Below, in pieces: positions 26,606 to 34,876 of a stretch of 64,000 nucleotides of DNA. The position numbers and the translations under genes were made by a program. The stretch lies in the NCBI RefSeq assembly GCF_041916735.1, contig NZ_JAYRYY010000018.1, one strand, 5' to 3'. Under the pieces are notes generated by a model. The model had not been told where the DNA came from. It ran no database searches and saw only the letters and a list, made by a program, of their open reading frames with translations. The number at the start of each line of letters is the position of its first letter. The first letter of the stretch is position 1. This DNA is from Zoogloea sp016790385. Lineage in GTDB: Bacteria; Pseudomonadota; Gammaproteobacteria; Burkholderiales; Rhodocyclaceae.

Positions 26606-27390
26606 TCACCCTGCTTGAAGCCAGGAACATCACCAAGCGCTTTGGTGGCCTCACGGCCCTGTCCGATGTCTCGCTCACCATCCGCAAGGGAGAGGTGTAC
26701 GGCCTGATCGGCCCCAACGGTGCCGGCAAGACCACCTTCTTCAATGTGCTCACCGGTGCCTATGTGCCCGAGGAAGGCGAGATCGTCTTCAACGGCACCG
26801 AGTTGCCCACCGGCAAGCCCCACGAGGTGGTGTCCGCCGGCATCGCCCGCACCTTTCAGAACATCCGCCTGTTCCGGGAGATGACGGCGCTGGAAAACGT
26901 CATGGCCGGCCATCACATCCGCTCCCGCGCCAATCCGTTTTCCATCCTGCTGCAAACCAAACATGCGAAGGAGGAGGAGCGCCTCATCACCGAACGCGCC
27001 TTTGAGCTGCTGCGCTACGTGGGCATCGAGCGCTTTGCCGATACGGTGTCGAAGAACCTCTCCTACGGTGATCAGCGCCGCCTGGAGATCGCCCGTGCCC
27101 TGGCCACCGAGCCCCAGCTGCTGGCCCTCGACGAACCCGCGGCGGGCATGAATGCCACCGAGACCGGCAAGCTGCGCGAGCTGGTCCAGACCATCCGTCA
27201 CGACGGTGTCACCGTGCTGCTCATTGAGCACGACGTGAAGCTGGTGATGGGCCTGTGCGACCGCCTGGCGGTGCTCGACTTCGGCCGGAAGATCGCTGAG
27301 GACGTGCCCGCCGAGGTGCAGAAGAACGAGGCCGTGATCTCTGCCTATCTGGGCGGTCATGGCACCCACAAGGCGGGAGCGGCGGCATGA
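26602..27390 (+). CDS. livG: Branched-chain amino acid ABC ATPase LivG
   Basis: 262 residues, GTG start overlapping livM. Walker A GPNGAGKTT (about residues 37-45), a long LivG-type insert with HIRSRANPFSILLQTKHAKEE, signature LSYGDQRRLEIARAL, Walker B LLALDEPAAGMN, and switch His in IEHDVKLVMG. It energises uptake of branched-chain amino acids at the cytoplasmic membrane. It overlaps livF by 4 nt. Confidence 0.96.
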   Translation: MITLLEARNITKRFGGLTALSDVSLTIRKGEVYGLIGPNGAGKTTFFNVLTGAYVPEEGEIVFNGTELPTGKPHEVVSAGIARTFQNIRLFREMTALENVMAGHHIRSRANPFSILLQTKHAKEEERLITERAFELLRYVGIERFADTVSKNLSYGDQRRLEIARALATEPQLLALDEPAAGMNATETGKLRELVQTIRHDGVTVLLIEHDVKLVMGLCDRLAVLDFGRKIAEDVPAEVQKNEAVISAYLGGHGTHKAGAAA

Positions 27391-28118
27391 GCATCACCGA
27401 TAACCCGGCTCCCATCCTGCAACTGTGCGACACCCGGGTGGCCTATGGCGCCATCGAGGCCGTGAAGGGCATCAGCCTGGAGCTGGCCCGGGGGGAGCTG
27501 GTGTCCCTCATCGGGGCCAACGGCGCCGGCAAGACCACCACCCTCAACGCCATCGCCGGCACCCTGGGCACGGCTGGCGGGCAGATCCTCTACGACGGTC
27601 AGGCCATCGACAAGTTGCCGGCCTACAAGCGCCTGCGCCAGGGCCTGGCCCTGGTGCCTGAAGGGCGGGGCATCTTCACCCGCCTGACCGTCGAGGAGAA
27701 CCTGCGCATGGGCGCCTACTGCCGGCGTGACCACGACGCGGTGGAGGCGGACATGGAGCGCATCTTCGGCATGCTGCCCCGGGTCAGGGAGCGTCTTCAG
27801 CAGGTGGCCGGCACCCTCTCGGGCGGTGAGCAGCAGATGGTCGCCATCGGCCGGGCGCTGCTGTCTCGCCCCCGCTTGTTGCTGCTGGACGAGCCTTCCA
27901 TGGGCCTGGCCCCGCTGGTGGTGGAGAAGATCTTTGAGGTCATCGCCGCGGTGGCGGCCGAGGGCGTCACCGTGTTGCTGGTGGAGCAGAACGCCACGCT
28001 CGCCCTGGAGTTTTCCAGCCGGGCCTATGTGATGGAGTCGGGGACGATCACCCTCAGTGGCTCGGGCGCGGATCTGCTGGCCGATCCCAAGGTGCGGGCC
28101 GCCTACCTGGGTGAGTGA
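27387..28118 (+). CDS. livF: Branched-chain amino acid ABC ATPase LivF
   Basis: 243 residues. Walker A GANGAGKTT (about 38-46), EGRGIFTRLTVEENLRMGAY typical of LivF, signature LSGGEQQMVAIGRAL, Walker B LLLLDEPSMGLAPLVV, and switch His replaced by Gln in LLVEQNATLAL, which is normal for LivF. Last gene of the operon livK1-livK2-livH-livM-livG-livF. No strong terminator was seen in the 86 nt after it. Confidence 0.96.
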   Translation: MSITDNPAPILQLCDTRVAYGAIEAVKGISLELARGELVSLIGANGAGKTTTLNAIAGTLGTAGGQILYDGQAIDKLPAYKRLRQGLALVPEGRGIFTRLTVEENLRMGAYCRRDHDAVEADMERIFGMLPRVRERLQQVAGTLSGGEQQMVAIGRALLSRPRLLLLDEPSMGLAPLVVEKIFEVIAAVAAEGVTVLLVEQNATLALEFSSRAYVMESGTITLSGSGADLLADPKVRAAYLGE

Positions 28119-28204
28119 GGACTTGTTGGCGTTGGCAGTGGATTTGGGCTGACGCCAGGGGTTTGAGCGGCTAGGCTTAAGGCAAGGTTTGCAGGTCGCT
28201 GTTC

Positions 28205-28771
28205 ATGTCCGTTTCCGCGCTCGGTCCGTCCTCGGGATTCAGTCCCTCAACTGCTGCGCCCGTCAGTCGGGCCGGCGAAGCAGGCTTGCGTGCGGGTGAG
28301 GCGCAAGGCGACGTTCAAGGCAAGGCGCAAGGCCTCAGTGAGGCCGACCTGCGCATCGTCGAGCAACTGAAACAGCGTGATCGGGAAGTCCGTGCCCACG
28401 AGATGGCCCATGTGGCGGCCGGTGCGGGGGTGGTGACCAGCGGCGCCAGTTATTCCTATGAGACCGGTCCCGACGGCCGACGCTATGCCGTGGGCGGCGA
28501 GGTCGGCATCAATGTGTCCCCTGGGCGCACGCCCGAAGAAACCCTGAGCCGGGCGGAGAAGATCCGCGCTGCCGCCCTGGCGCCCGCCGACCCATCGGGT
28601 CAGGATCGCCAGATCGCAGCCCGCGCGTCGCGCATGGCGGCCGAGGCCCGTGTCGAACTGGCCACTCGTGACCGCGATGAAGGGGCCAGTGGGCCTGCCC
28701 AGGCCTACCGGGTGGCGCAAACAGGGGGCGGCCCGCCGGCGACCGGTTCGGCCCTCGACACCTACGCCTGA
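28205..28771 (+). CDS. Putative metalloprotease, SprA-related / CJM1_0395 family
   Basis: 188 residues with a zincin-like motif HEMAH (residues 65-69) in REVRAHEMAHVAAGAGVVTSG. A conserved block SYETGPDGRRYAVGGEVGINVSPGRTPEETL follows. These are the two signatures of the SprA-related family; the conserved HExxH suggests a metallopeptidase, but activity is not shown for it here. The N-terminus is low-complexity, with no clear signal peptide, and the C-terminus is Gly/Ala-rich. It is a single gene just downstream of the liv operon, and its last 10 nt overlap the convergent next gene. Confidence 0.85.
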   Translation: MSVSALGPSSGFSPSTAAPVSRAGEAGLRAGEAQGDVQGKAQGLSEADLRIVEQLKQRDREVRAHEMAHVAAGAGVVTSGASYSYETGPDGRRYAVGGEVGINVSPGRTPEETLSRAEKIRAAALAPADPSGQDRQIAARASRMAAEARVELATRDRDEGASGPAQAYRVAQTGGGPPATGSALDTYA

Positions 28772-29457
28772 TTCACCACCCACTCCACCACGTGCCAGCG
28801 TGCCGGCGTGATCGGCCACAGGGCATAGCTGAAGGGGCCGCGCCCGCCCAGGTGCAGGGTTTCGTGCTCAGTCACAGCGATCTCGCCCCGGGTCCAGAAA
28901 TGCGCCAGGAGGGTTTCCAGGTTCACAAGGCTCGCGCACTGTATTGGGGCGTGATGGTCCGGTTCCCGGGTGGTGGAGATCACATCGTGATAGCTCGCCC
29001 AGTGCTGTTCCTGGAGATGGCGGCTGAGCAGGGCCGACCAGCTTCCGCCTGGTGCGGCGACTTGCCCGAGCACGTTGGAAAACAGCACGGCGGCGCCCGG
29101 AAAGCGCGCCGCCAGCAGGGCCAGACCGTCCGCCGTGGACAGGCAGTCGAGCTTGTCGAAACGCAGCCGGCGGGCGTCCGGCCGCCGTGCCAGCAGGTAG
29201 CGGGCAATGGGGTCCGGCTCCAGCGCAATCACCTGTTCAAAGCGTTCCAGGAAGCCCGGTGGCAGGGCGTGACCGGCGTTCGGGCCGATCATCACCAAGT
29301 TACGGCAGTCCGGCCGCCATTCGCTCAGCCAGCCTGCCACGACCGCGTGGAAGCCGGCCCACAGGCTGTGCCGGTAGCGGAAGGCGCGCAGTTGGTAGAT
29401 CAGGCCACCGCTGGGGTCGAACAGGTGGTCACGCAGGGGGGGGAAGGGGTCAAGCAC
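28762..29457 (-). CDS. Hypothetical protein, SAM-methyltransferase-like
   Basis: 231 residues, cytosolic. A Rossmann-like start (CRNLVMIGPNAGHALPPGFLERFEQVIALEPDPIAR) resembles the motif I/II region of class I methyltransferases: glycine-rich turn, then an acidic residue at the end of strand 2. ALLAARFPGAAVLFSNVLGQV recalls motif IV. The usual GxGxG is degenerate (GPNAG), so the function is uncertain. It does not match a named family I recognise. Convergent with the metalloprotease and divergent from the Nudix gene. Confidence 0.6.
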   Translation of the reverse strand: MLDPFPPLRDHLFDPSGGLIYQLRAFRYRHSLWAGFHAVVAGWLSEWRPDCRNLVMIGPNAGHALPPGFLERFEQVIALEPDPIARYLLARRPDARRLRFDKLDCLSTADGLALLAARFPGAAVLFSNVLGQVAAPGGSWSALLSRHLQEQHWASYHDVISTTREPDHHAPIQCASLVNLETLLAHFWTRGEIAVTEHETLHLGGRGPFSYALWPITPARWHVVEWVVNQA

Positions 29458-29565
29458 GGTCCGTTTTCCGGTGCAAGGTGGCGCGATTATGACTGGTCAG
29501 CCAAGGCTTGCAGATGCGATGCTGCGGTCTTTGTGTTTTAAGCGAGATCAGGAATGGAGAACGGG

Positions 29566-30111
29566 ATGAAGGACCCCTTGCATGAAGAAGCCCTGTCGTC
29601 GGAAGCCGTTTTCGAGGGCCGCCTGCTGAAAGTATTCCGGGACAGGGTCAGCCTCCCTGATGGTAAGGAGGGCCTGCGGGAGTATGTGAAGCACCCCGGT
29701 GCGGTGGTGGTGATTCCGGTCCTGCCGGATGGTCGGCTGGTGTTCGAGCGCCAGTTCCGCTACCCGGTGGGGCAGGCGTTTCTCGAGTTGCCGGCCGGCA
29801 AGATCGATCCGGGCGAGGACATCCTGTGCTGCGCCCAGCGCGAATTGCAGGAGGAAACCGGCTATGTCACCGAAGACTGGCGCTACCTGGGGGTGATGCA
29901 CCCGTGCATCGGCTATTCCAACGAGCGCATCGAGATCTTCATTGCCCGGGGCTTGAGCCATGTGGGGCATGCCTGGGATGAGGGCGAGTTTCTCGAGATC
30001 CTGACCCTGAGCCCGGCGGAGGCGCGTGAAGCCGTGTTTGACGGGCGCATCACCGATGCCAAGACCATCACCGCGCTGTACTGGGCGGAGGGCGTGTTGA
30101 GCGGCGGTTGA
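29566..30111 (+). CDS. Nudix hydrolase, ADP-ribose pyrophosphatase type
   Basis: 181 residues. The Nudix box is complete: GKIDPGEDILCCAQRELQEETGY fits GX5EX7REUXEEXGU. The N-terminal part (AVFEGRLLKVFRDRVSLPDG) and VVVIPVLPDGRLVFERQFRYPVGQ are typical of ADP-ribose/GDP-mannose pyrophosphatases (NudF type). These clear ADP-ribose to AMP and ribose-5-phosphate. The ATG at 29566 has a proper GGAG ribosome-binding site at 6 nt; an ATG 12 nt earlier does not. A terminator follows. Confidence 0.9.
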   Translation: MKDPLHEEALSSEAVFEGRLLKVFRDRVSLPDGKEGLREYVKHPGAVVVIPVLPDGRLVFERQFRYPVGQAFLELPAGKIDPGEDILCCAQRELQEETGYVTEDWRYLGVMHPCIGYSNERIEIFIARGLSHVGHAWDEGEFLEILTLSPAEAREAVFDGRITDAKTITALYWAEGVLSGG

Positions 30112-30146
30112 ACAGAAGGTTCGCGGTCCGGGTCTGTGGTCCACGC

Positions 30147-30175
30147 GGGGCGCCAAGGCGCCCCGAAGTATTTTT
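30147..30175 (+). terminator. Intrinsic terminator after Nudix gene
   Basis: Perfect 8-bp stem GGGGCGCC-AA-GGCGCCCC (30147-30164) followed by GAAGTATTTTT, 36 nt after the stop codon. Confidence 0.85.
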
Positions 30176-30205
30176 GTTACATAAGAAACCCTTCTAACTG
30201 TATTG

Positions 30206-30226
30206 AAATGTGCAAATCACACATTT
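30206..30226. promoter_or_regulatory. Palindrome AAATGTG-N7-CACATTT, candidate operator
   Basis: Perfect 7-bp inverted repeat with a 7-nt spacer in the AT-rich leader of the DUF6502 operon, about 111 nt before its start. No matching regulator can be named. The position between the terminator and the operon suggests an operator or promoter element of the sulfide/cytochrome unit. Confidence 0.4.
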
Positions 30227-30336
30227 AGTATTTGGAGCAATCATGTTGTCTGAGGTCTTGCCATGAACCCGCTTGGCCGCCCCGCAGGCGGTGGCTCCCC
30301 GCACCGGGTGTGTCGGAGCCGGACGGGGGGCGCGCG

Positions 30337-31233
30337 ATGAGTACCGAATCTCCGGGGCCCGCCCTGCGAGCGGCAGGGGACGGGCAGACGCTGGAACCCG
30401 CGCTGGTGGATGCATTGCGAGCCTTGCTGGGGCCGATTGCCCGGCTGGCGCTGGCGCAGGGAGTTTCATTTGCGGCATTGGAAGAATTGCTCAAGGAGGC
30501 GGTTGTGGACGAAGCACTGAAGGCGCAGTCGGCTCAGGCACCGTCGCGGGGGGTCAGTCGGGTCAGCGTCGCGACGGGGCTGAACCGGCGTGAGGTGACG
30601 CGGCTCACCCAGCGGAAGCGCAAACCCCGTGATGTGCGTAACCCCCCCGCGGCCGAGGTGTTTGCCCGGTGGCAGACCGATCCTGCCTATTGCGATGCGG
30701 ACGGGGCGCCGCGGCCCTTGCCGCGCATGCCAAGGGCTGCGGGCGAGCCCAGTTTCGAGGGGCTGGCGCATTCGGTCACCCGCGATGTCCATCCCCGCAG
30801 TGTGCTTGACGAGTTGTGCCGCCTCGGGATTGCCCGACTGGATGCGGAGCAGGACGAGGTTGTGCTGACCCGGAATGCCTTTGTGCCCAATGACGCGCAG
30901 GCCGCCATGCTGGGGTTTCTGGGCGACAACGTCGGTGATCACCTCAGCGCGGCGGTCAGCAACGTGCTGGCGGTGGAGCCGCCGCATTTCGAGCAGGCGG
31001 TGTTTGCCGACGAGCTTTCGGAGGACTCGGTGGCCGCGGTGAGACGCATGGTGCTGTCCAGCTGGGAGAGCCTGATGAAGGGCGCGGTTCCGCGGCTTGA
31101 AGAACTCATCGAGGAGGATCGCCAGCTCGGGCGGGCGCCCCGGCATCGCGTGCGGATCGGCCTCTACAGCTACTCGGCGCTCATGCCGACCCCGCCCCTT
31201 GCCACGCAGGACGACGGGGAGAACCTGCCGTGA
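30337..31233 (+). CDS. DUF6502 family protein
   Basis: 298 residues, no signal peptide. The N-terminal block (VDALRALLGPIARLALAQGVSFAALEELLKEAVVDEA) and GVSRVSVATGLNRREVTRL resemble DUF6502 proteins. The second segment looks like a helix-turn-helix, so it may be a DNA-binding regulator of the following genes. The middle has HSVTRDVHPRSVLDELCRLGIARL. The ATG at 30337 was preferred over an upstream in-frame start whose N-terminus is unconserved. It overlaps the next gene by 3 nt (TGATG) and begins the DUF6502-DUF5666-cytochrome-FCC unit. Confidence 0.78.
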   Translation: MSTESPGPALRAAGDGQTLEPALVDALRALLGPIARLALAQGVSFAALEELLKEAVVDEALKAQSAQAPSRGVSRVSVATGLNRREVTRLTQRKRKPRDVRNPPAAEVFARWQTDPAYCDADGAPRPLPRMPRAAGEPSFEGLAHSVTRDVHPRSVLDELCRLGIARLDAEQDEVVLTRNAFVPNDAQAAMLGFLGDNVGDHLSAAVSNVLAVEPPHFEQAVFADELSEDSVAAVRRMVLSSWESLMKGAVPRLEELIEEDRQLGRAPRHRVRIGLYSYSALMPTPPLATQDDGENLP

Positions 31234-32456
31234 TGGGCGCACGGTGCCGTGGGGCCGGCGGGCGGCTGAGCGGGTGGCTGAGCGGGTGGCTGAGCGGGTG
31301 GCTGGCGGCCGGCCTCGCGATGGTGCTGCTGGTGGCCTGTGGAGGCGGCGGTGGCGGCGATGTGGCCGGGGTGGGCACGGGCGGGACGGGCACGGTGTCG
31401 AGCGTCGTCACGATGGGCCCGATCTCGGGCTTCGGATCGGTCATCGTCGCCGGCGTGCGCTATGACGACAGCCGCGCCGTGGTCACCGACGAGGATGGGC
31501 GGGTGCGGAGCCGGGCCGATCTGAAGCTGGGCATGGTCACGACCATTCGCGGAAGTGCCGATTTCGTCGCCGGCAACGGCGTTGCCGAGAGTATTCGCTT
31601 CGGTAGCGAGATCGTCGGTCCGGTGGGGGGGATCGATCTGGCTGCGGGGCACTTCACTGTTCTTGGCGCGACGGTCAGTGTCAAGCCGACTACGGTATTC
31701 GACGAGCGGTTGGCCGGCCTGGCTGCCCTGCGGCCCGGCGACGTGGTGGAGGTGTACGGCGGTTTCAATGCCGCTGCCGGAGCCTACACGGCGACCCGCA
31801 TCGAGCTGCGCACGCAGGCCTCCCCCTACAAGCTGCGTGGCGCGGTCACGGCGCTTGATGTCGTGCAGCGCCGCTTCAGCCTGGGCGGCGTGCGGATCGA
31901 CTACGACGCCGTGCCGGGTGGCGAGCGCGCTGTCCTGGCTGACGGTGTCGTCGTTCAGGCCTTTGCGGCGCGTCTGCCCGCCGGCGGCGTGTGGCGCGTG
32001 GATGGTGTGGTGCCCGCCCAGCGCGCCGTACTCACCGGTGGTGAAAGCAAGCTGGAGGGCAGCATCTCCAGTTTGAGCAGCCAGACGGCCTTTGTCGTCG
32101 ACGGCGTTCAGGTGGATGCCGGCGCAGCCCGCATCGCCGGCGTGCTGGCGGTGGGGCGGCGGGTGGAGGTGGAGGGCTACGCGCGCGATGGTGTGCTCGT
32201 CGCCCGGGAGGTGGAGACCCACGACGAGGATGCGTCGGATGACGAGGCCTTTGATCTGAGCGGGGTAATGGACGAATTTGACCCCGCCAGCCAGAGATTC
32301 CGTCTTCGCGGCCTGTGGATCAATGCCAGCGGGCCGGTGATATTCGAGCAAGGCAGCCGGAGTGACTTGGCCAACGGACGTCATGTTGAGGTCAAGGGCC
32401 GTTTCGACAGTTCGAGCGGGACGATCATCGCCGCGCGCATCGAGTTTGAATATTAG
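31233..32456 (+). CDS. DUF5666 lipoprotein
   Basis: 407 residues. A lipoprotein signal peptide with three LSGW repeats (GRLSGWLSGWLSGWLAAGLAMVLLVAC, lipid Cys about residue 36), then a Gly-rich linker. Next come several OB/beta-like DUF5666 repeats, each with a pattern such as LRPGDVVEVYGGFNAAAGAYTATRIEL and LAVGRRVEVEGYARDGVLVAREVE. These repeats form beta-barrel units of unknown ligand. The protein is predicted to be anchored to the outer membrane facing the periplasm. Its ATG overlaps the DUF6502 stop; a GTG one codon earlier is also possible. Confidence 0.8.
   Translation: MGARCRGAGGRLSGWLSGWLSGWLAAGLAMVLLVACGGGGGGDVAGVGTGGTGTVSSVVTMGPISGFGSVIVAGVRYDDSRAVVTDEDGRVRSRADLKLGMVTTIRGSADFVAGNGVAESIRFGSEIVGPVGGIDLAAGHFTVLGATVSVKPTTVFDERLAGLAALRPGDVVEVYGGFNAAAGAYTATRIELRTQASPYKLRGAVTALDVVQRRFSLGGVRIDYDAVPGGERAVLADGVVVQAFAARLPAGGVWRVDGVVPAQRAVLTGGESKLEGSISSLSSQTAFVVDGVQVDAGAARIAGVLAVGRRVEVEGYARDGVLVAREVETHDEDASDDEAFDLSGVMDEFDPASQRFRLRGLWINASGPVIFEQGSRSDLANGRHVEVKGRFDSSSGTIIAARIEFEY
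31266..31301 (+). repeat. Three tandem 12-bp repeats in lipoprotein signal sequence
   Basis: CTGAGCGGGTGG is repeated three times without change (31266-31301), encoding LSGW x3 in the signal peptide. The 12-nt unit keeps the frame, so copy-number change would lengthen or shorten the signal peptide without a frameshift. Confidence 0.9.
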
Positions 32457-32503
32457 CGTTTGAAAGTGCCCGCCCCTGCGGGCATCAAGGAGGAGGAGTG
32501 ACC

Positions 32504-32893
32504 ATGAAACTGATCCGTATGACCCTGAGCGGCGCATCCGCGCTGGCCCTGCTGGTGGCTGCGGCCGCCGCCCACGCGGCACCGCCGGCCGGCCGGCTGC
32601 TTGCAGCCCAATGTGCCCAATGCCACGGAACCAACGGCCAGGCCGTCTCCGGCATGGAAAAGCTTGCCGGCGAGAGCGAGGGGGAAATCTACAAGGAACT
32701 GCTCGAGATGAAAGCCCGGATCAAGCCGGACGAGATCATGCACCGTCAGGCGGCGGGCTACTCCGACGCGCAGATCCGCCTGATTGCACGCTACTTCGCC
32801 ACCGGCGGAAAGACGAGCACCACGACGGTTTCCACCTCCAGCACCGCGACCACCGGCACATCGAGCCGTTCCCGGTCGCGGAATGACAATTGA
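32504..32893 (+). CDS. Periplasmic monohaem cytochrome c
   Basis: 129 residues. A signal peptide (SGASALALLVAAAAAHA) is followed by a single haem motif CAQCHG. The distal Met ligand is probably in SGMEKL or in the EIM segment, and YSDAQIRLIARYFATGG is the class I cytochrome C-terminal helix. A Ser/Thr-rich tail of about 25 residues (TSTTTVSTSSTATTGTSSRS) is unusual. RBS AGGAGGAG precedes the ATG at 32504. It lies 14 nt upstream of the flavoprotein and is its likely electron acceptor, as in flavocytochrome c sulfide dehydrogenase. Confidence 0.9.
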   Translation: MKLIRMTLSGASALALLVAAAAAHAAPPAGRLLAAQCAQCHGTNGQAVSGMEKLAGESEGEIYKELLEMKARIKPDEIMHRQAAGYSDAQIRLIARYFATGGKTSTTTVSTSSTATTGTSSRSRSRNDN

Positions 32894-32907
32894 GCCTGAA
32901 GGGACAG

Positions 32908-34167
32908 ATGATGATTTCGCACAATCGCCGCAAGATCCTGCAAGCCTCTGGCGCGCTGGCTGCCGCCACCTCCGTTCCCCTCATGGCACGCGCCCAGGCT
33001 GCCGCCCCGCGGGTGGTCGTGATCGGTGCCGGCTTTGCCGGTGCCACCCTGGCCAAATACGTCCGCATGTGGAACCCGGCTATCCAGGTGACGCTGATCG
33101 AACCGAATCCCACCCACGTATCCTGCATTCTGAGCAATCTGGTCATGACCGGGGCGCTGGGCATGAGCACGATCACCCTGCGCTATGACAACCTGCGCAA
33201 CAAGTACGGGGTGAAACTGGTGGCCGACCGGGCCGTCGCCATCGACTCGGTGAATCGGATCGTGACCACCCAGACCGGCAACCGCATCGCCTACGACAAG
33301 CTCGTTCTGGCGCCGGGTATCGACTTCGATGCGGTGCCGGGTCTCGATACCGCCGTGCTGCCGCACGCCTGGCAGGCCGGTCCGCAAACCCTCGCGCTCA
33401 AGGCCCAGCTCGACGCAGTGCCGGCGGGGGGTACTTTCGTCATGTCGATTCCTCCGGCGCCGTATCGCTGCCCGCCGGGGCCCTACGAGCGGGCCTGCCT
33501 GCTGGCTGACACCCTCCTGCGCCGGCGGCGCGCGGGGCGGGTCATTGTGCTGGACGCCAACAATGACGTGGTTGCCGAGCCGCACACCTTCCACACCGCT
33601 TTCCAGACGACCTACGCAAGCGTGATCGACTATCGGCCGAGCAGCGTGGTGACCTCGGTGGATTGGGCCAACAAGACCATCCATACCAATTGGGGGCCGA
33701 TCCGTGCAGATGCTGCCAACATCATTCCGCCCCAGAAGGCGGGCAAGATGGTGGTTGCGGCCGGCTTGCTCGGCTCCAATCCTGCCACCCGTTGGGCGCC
33801 GGTGAATCCGCTCAGTTATGAATCGACCGTGGTCCCCAACATCCATGTGATCGGCGACTCCCAGGGCACGGGCCAGCCCAAGTCCGGGCATATGGCCAAC
33901 TCCCAGGCCAAGGTATGTGCGGATGCACTCATCCGCTACTTTGCCGGCGAGGCACCGGATCCGGCGCCCATGACAAACTCCGCCTGTTACAGCCCGATCA
34001 CCTCCACCACCGCTTCGTGGCTGACCGTTGTGTTCGGCTATGACGCGGCCAGCGGGCTCATGAAGCCGGTGCCCAACACCCTCGCCGAAGCGCCGACGCC
34101 GTCCGGCGATCACTATGAGGACATGTTCGGTTGGGCCAACAACCTGTTTGCCGATAGCTTCAGCTGA
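32908..34167 (+). CDS. Flavocytochrome c sulfide dehydrogenase-like flavoprotein
   Basis: 419 residues. A Tat-type signal (NRRKILQASGALAAATSVPLMARAQA) precedes the FAD-binding VVVIGAGFAGATLAKYVR. Family hallmarks include SCILSNLVMTG and YRCPPGPYERACLLA; the two Cys at these places form the redox-active disulfide of FccB/SoxF. DSQGTGQPKSGHMANSQAKVCADAL is the C-terminal FAD segment. It oxidises sulfide or related sulfur compounds in the periplasm, passing electrons to the adjacent cytochrome c. The ATG at 32908 follows GAAGGGACAG; an upstream TTG is unlikely. Confidence 0.88.
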   Translation: MMISHNRRKILQASGALAAATSVPLMARAQAAAPRVVVIGAGFAGATLAKYVRMWNPAIQVTLIEPNPTHVSCILSNLVMTGALGMSTITLRYDNLRNKYGVKLVADRAVAIDSVNRIVTTQTGNRIAYDKLVLAPGIDFDAVPGLDTAVLPHAWQAGPQTLALKAQLDAVPAGGTFVMSIPPAPYRCPPGPYERACLLADTLLRRRRAGRVIVLDANNDVVAEPHTFHTAFQTTYASVIDYRPSSVVTSVDWANKTIHTNWGPIRADAANIIPPQKAGKMVVAAGLLGSNPATRWAPVNPLSYESTVVPNIHVIGDSQGTGQPKSGHMANSQAKVCADALIRYFAGEAPDPAPMTNSACYSPITSTTASWLTVVFGYDAASGLMKPVPNTLAEAPTPSGDHYEDMFGWANNLFADSFS

Positions 34168-34219
34168 GGGGCGACAGGGCGGCAGACCGGCGCACGGCGC
34201 GCTAAGGCCGTGCGTCCGC

Positions 34220-34876
34220 TCACGCCCGCCGCGGTGAAGCGCAGCTCAGCAGCGCGCCCATGCAGCAATACAACACCGCGGCATTGACGATGTGCCAGCC
34301 CGGATGCGTGCCGGCGGGCCAGATGTCGCACAGCATGGCATCGCCTGTCCTGCACGCAAGGCTGACGACGAACAAGCCTCCGGCCCGAAGCAGCCAGCGC
34401 GAAGCGGCTGGCCGCAGGTGGCGGGCGGCGATGGCACACCACAGCAGCAGCGCGAACGGCGGCAGGTAGATCTCCGATCCATTGAGCGGCAGTGGCGGCA
34501 AGGTACGCACAGCCAGACCAAAGAGGGCCGCCAGCACCACGAATGCCGCGGTGCCCATCCATGCCTTGGCCTCGCCAACACCCAGCACGCGAACCTGGAA
34601 GCGCTGATGGAAGATCAGCACGAAGATTCCGATGAAGGCGATGTCAAGCAGTGCCGCCCAACGGGTGGCCACCGTATGGAAGACCAGGCTTCCCACGCCG
34701 ATGGCGAAGATCAAAGCATTGAGCAGTTGCAGATCCCGTCCGCGCCCCCGCGCCTGTCGCCACAGCAGCATCGCAACCAGCAGGAAGCCCAGGTTGCTGA
34801 GCGCATTGAATGGCTCGGACCACAGCCCTGCGTCGGTGCGCTCGCAGTAGAGGTCGATGGGCTCCCCCCAGTTCAT
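34220..34876 (-). CDS. Ceramidase-domain membrane protein
   Basis: 218 residues with about seven membrane helices. The sequence YCERTDAGLWSEPFNALSNLGFLLVA at the N-terminus matches the alkaline-ceramidase/PAQR fold, and GVGSLVFHTVATRWAALLDIAFIGIF holds the HxxxT..W..LD metal-ligand region. GWHIVNAAVLYCCMGALL has the third His. These residues probably bind Zn. The substrate in bacteria is unknown, and sphingolipids are not expected in most betaproteobacteria. It overlaps the end of the MFS gene by 4 nt and is transcribed after it. Confidence 0.82.
   Translation of the reverse strand: MNWGEPIDLYCERTDAGLWSEPFNALSNLGFLLVAMLLWRQARGRGRDLQLLNALIFAIGVGSLVFHTVATRWAALLDIAFIGIFVLIFHQRFQVRVLGVGEAKAWMGTAAFVVLAALFGLAVRTLPPLPLNGSEIYLPPFALLLWCAIAARHLRPAASRWLLRAGGLFVVSLACRTGDAMLCDIWPAGTHPGWHIVNAAVLYCCMGALLSCASPRRA

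Noticed and set aside
31230..31232. GTG one codon ahead as start of the DUF5666 lipoprotein
   Set aside because: The ATG at 31233 overlaps the upstream stop in the common TGATG manner, and is preferred; the difference is one residue.
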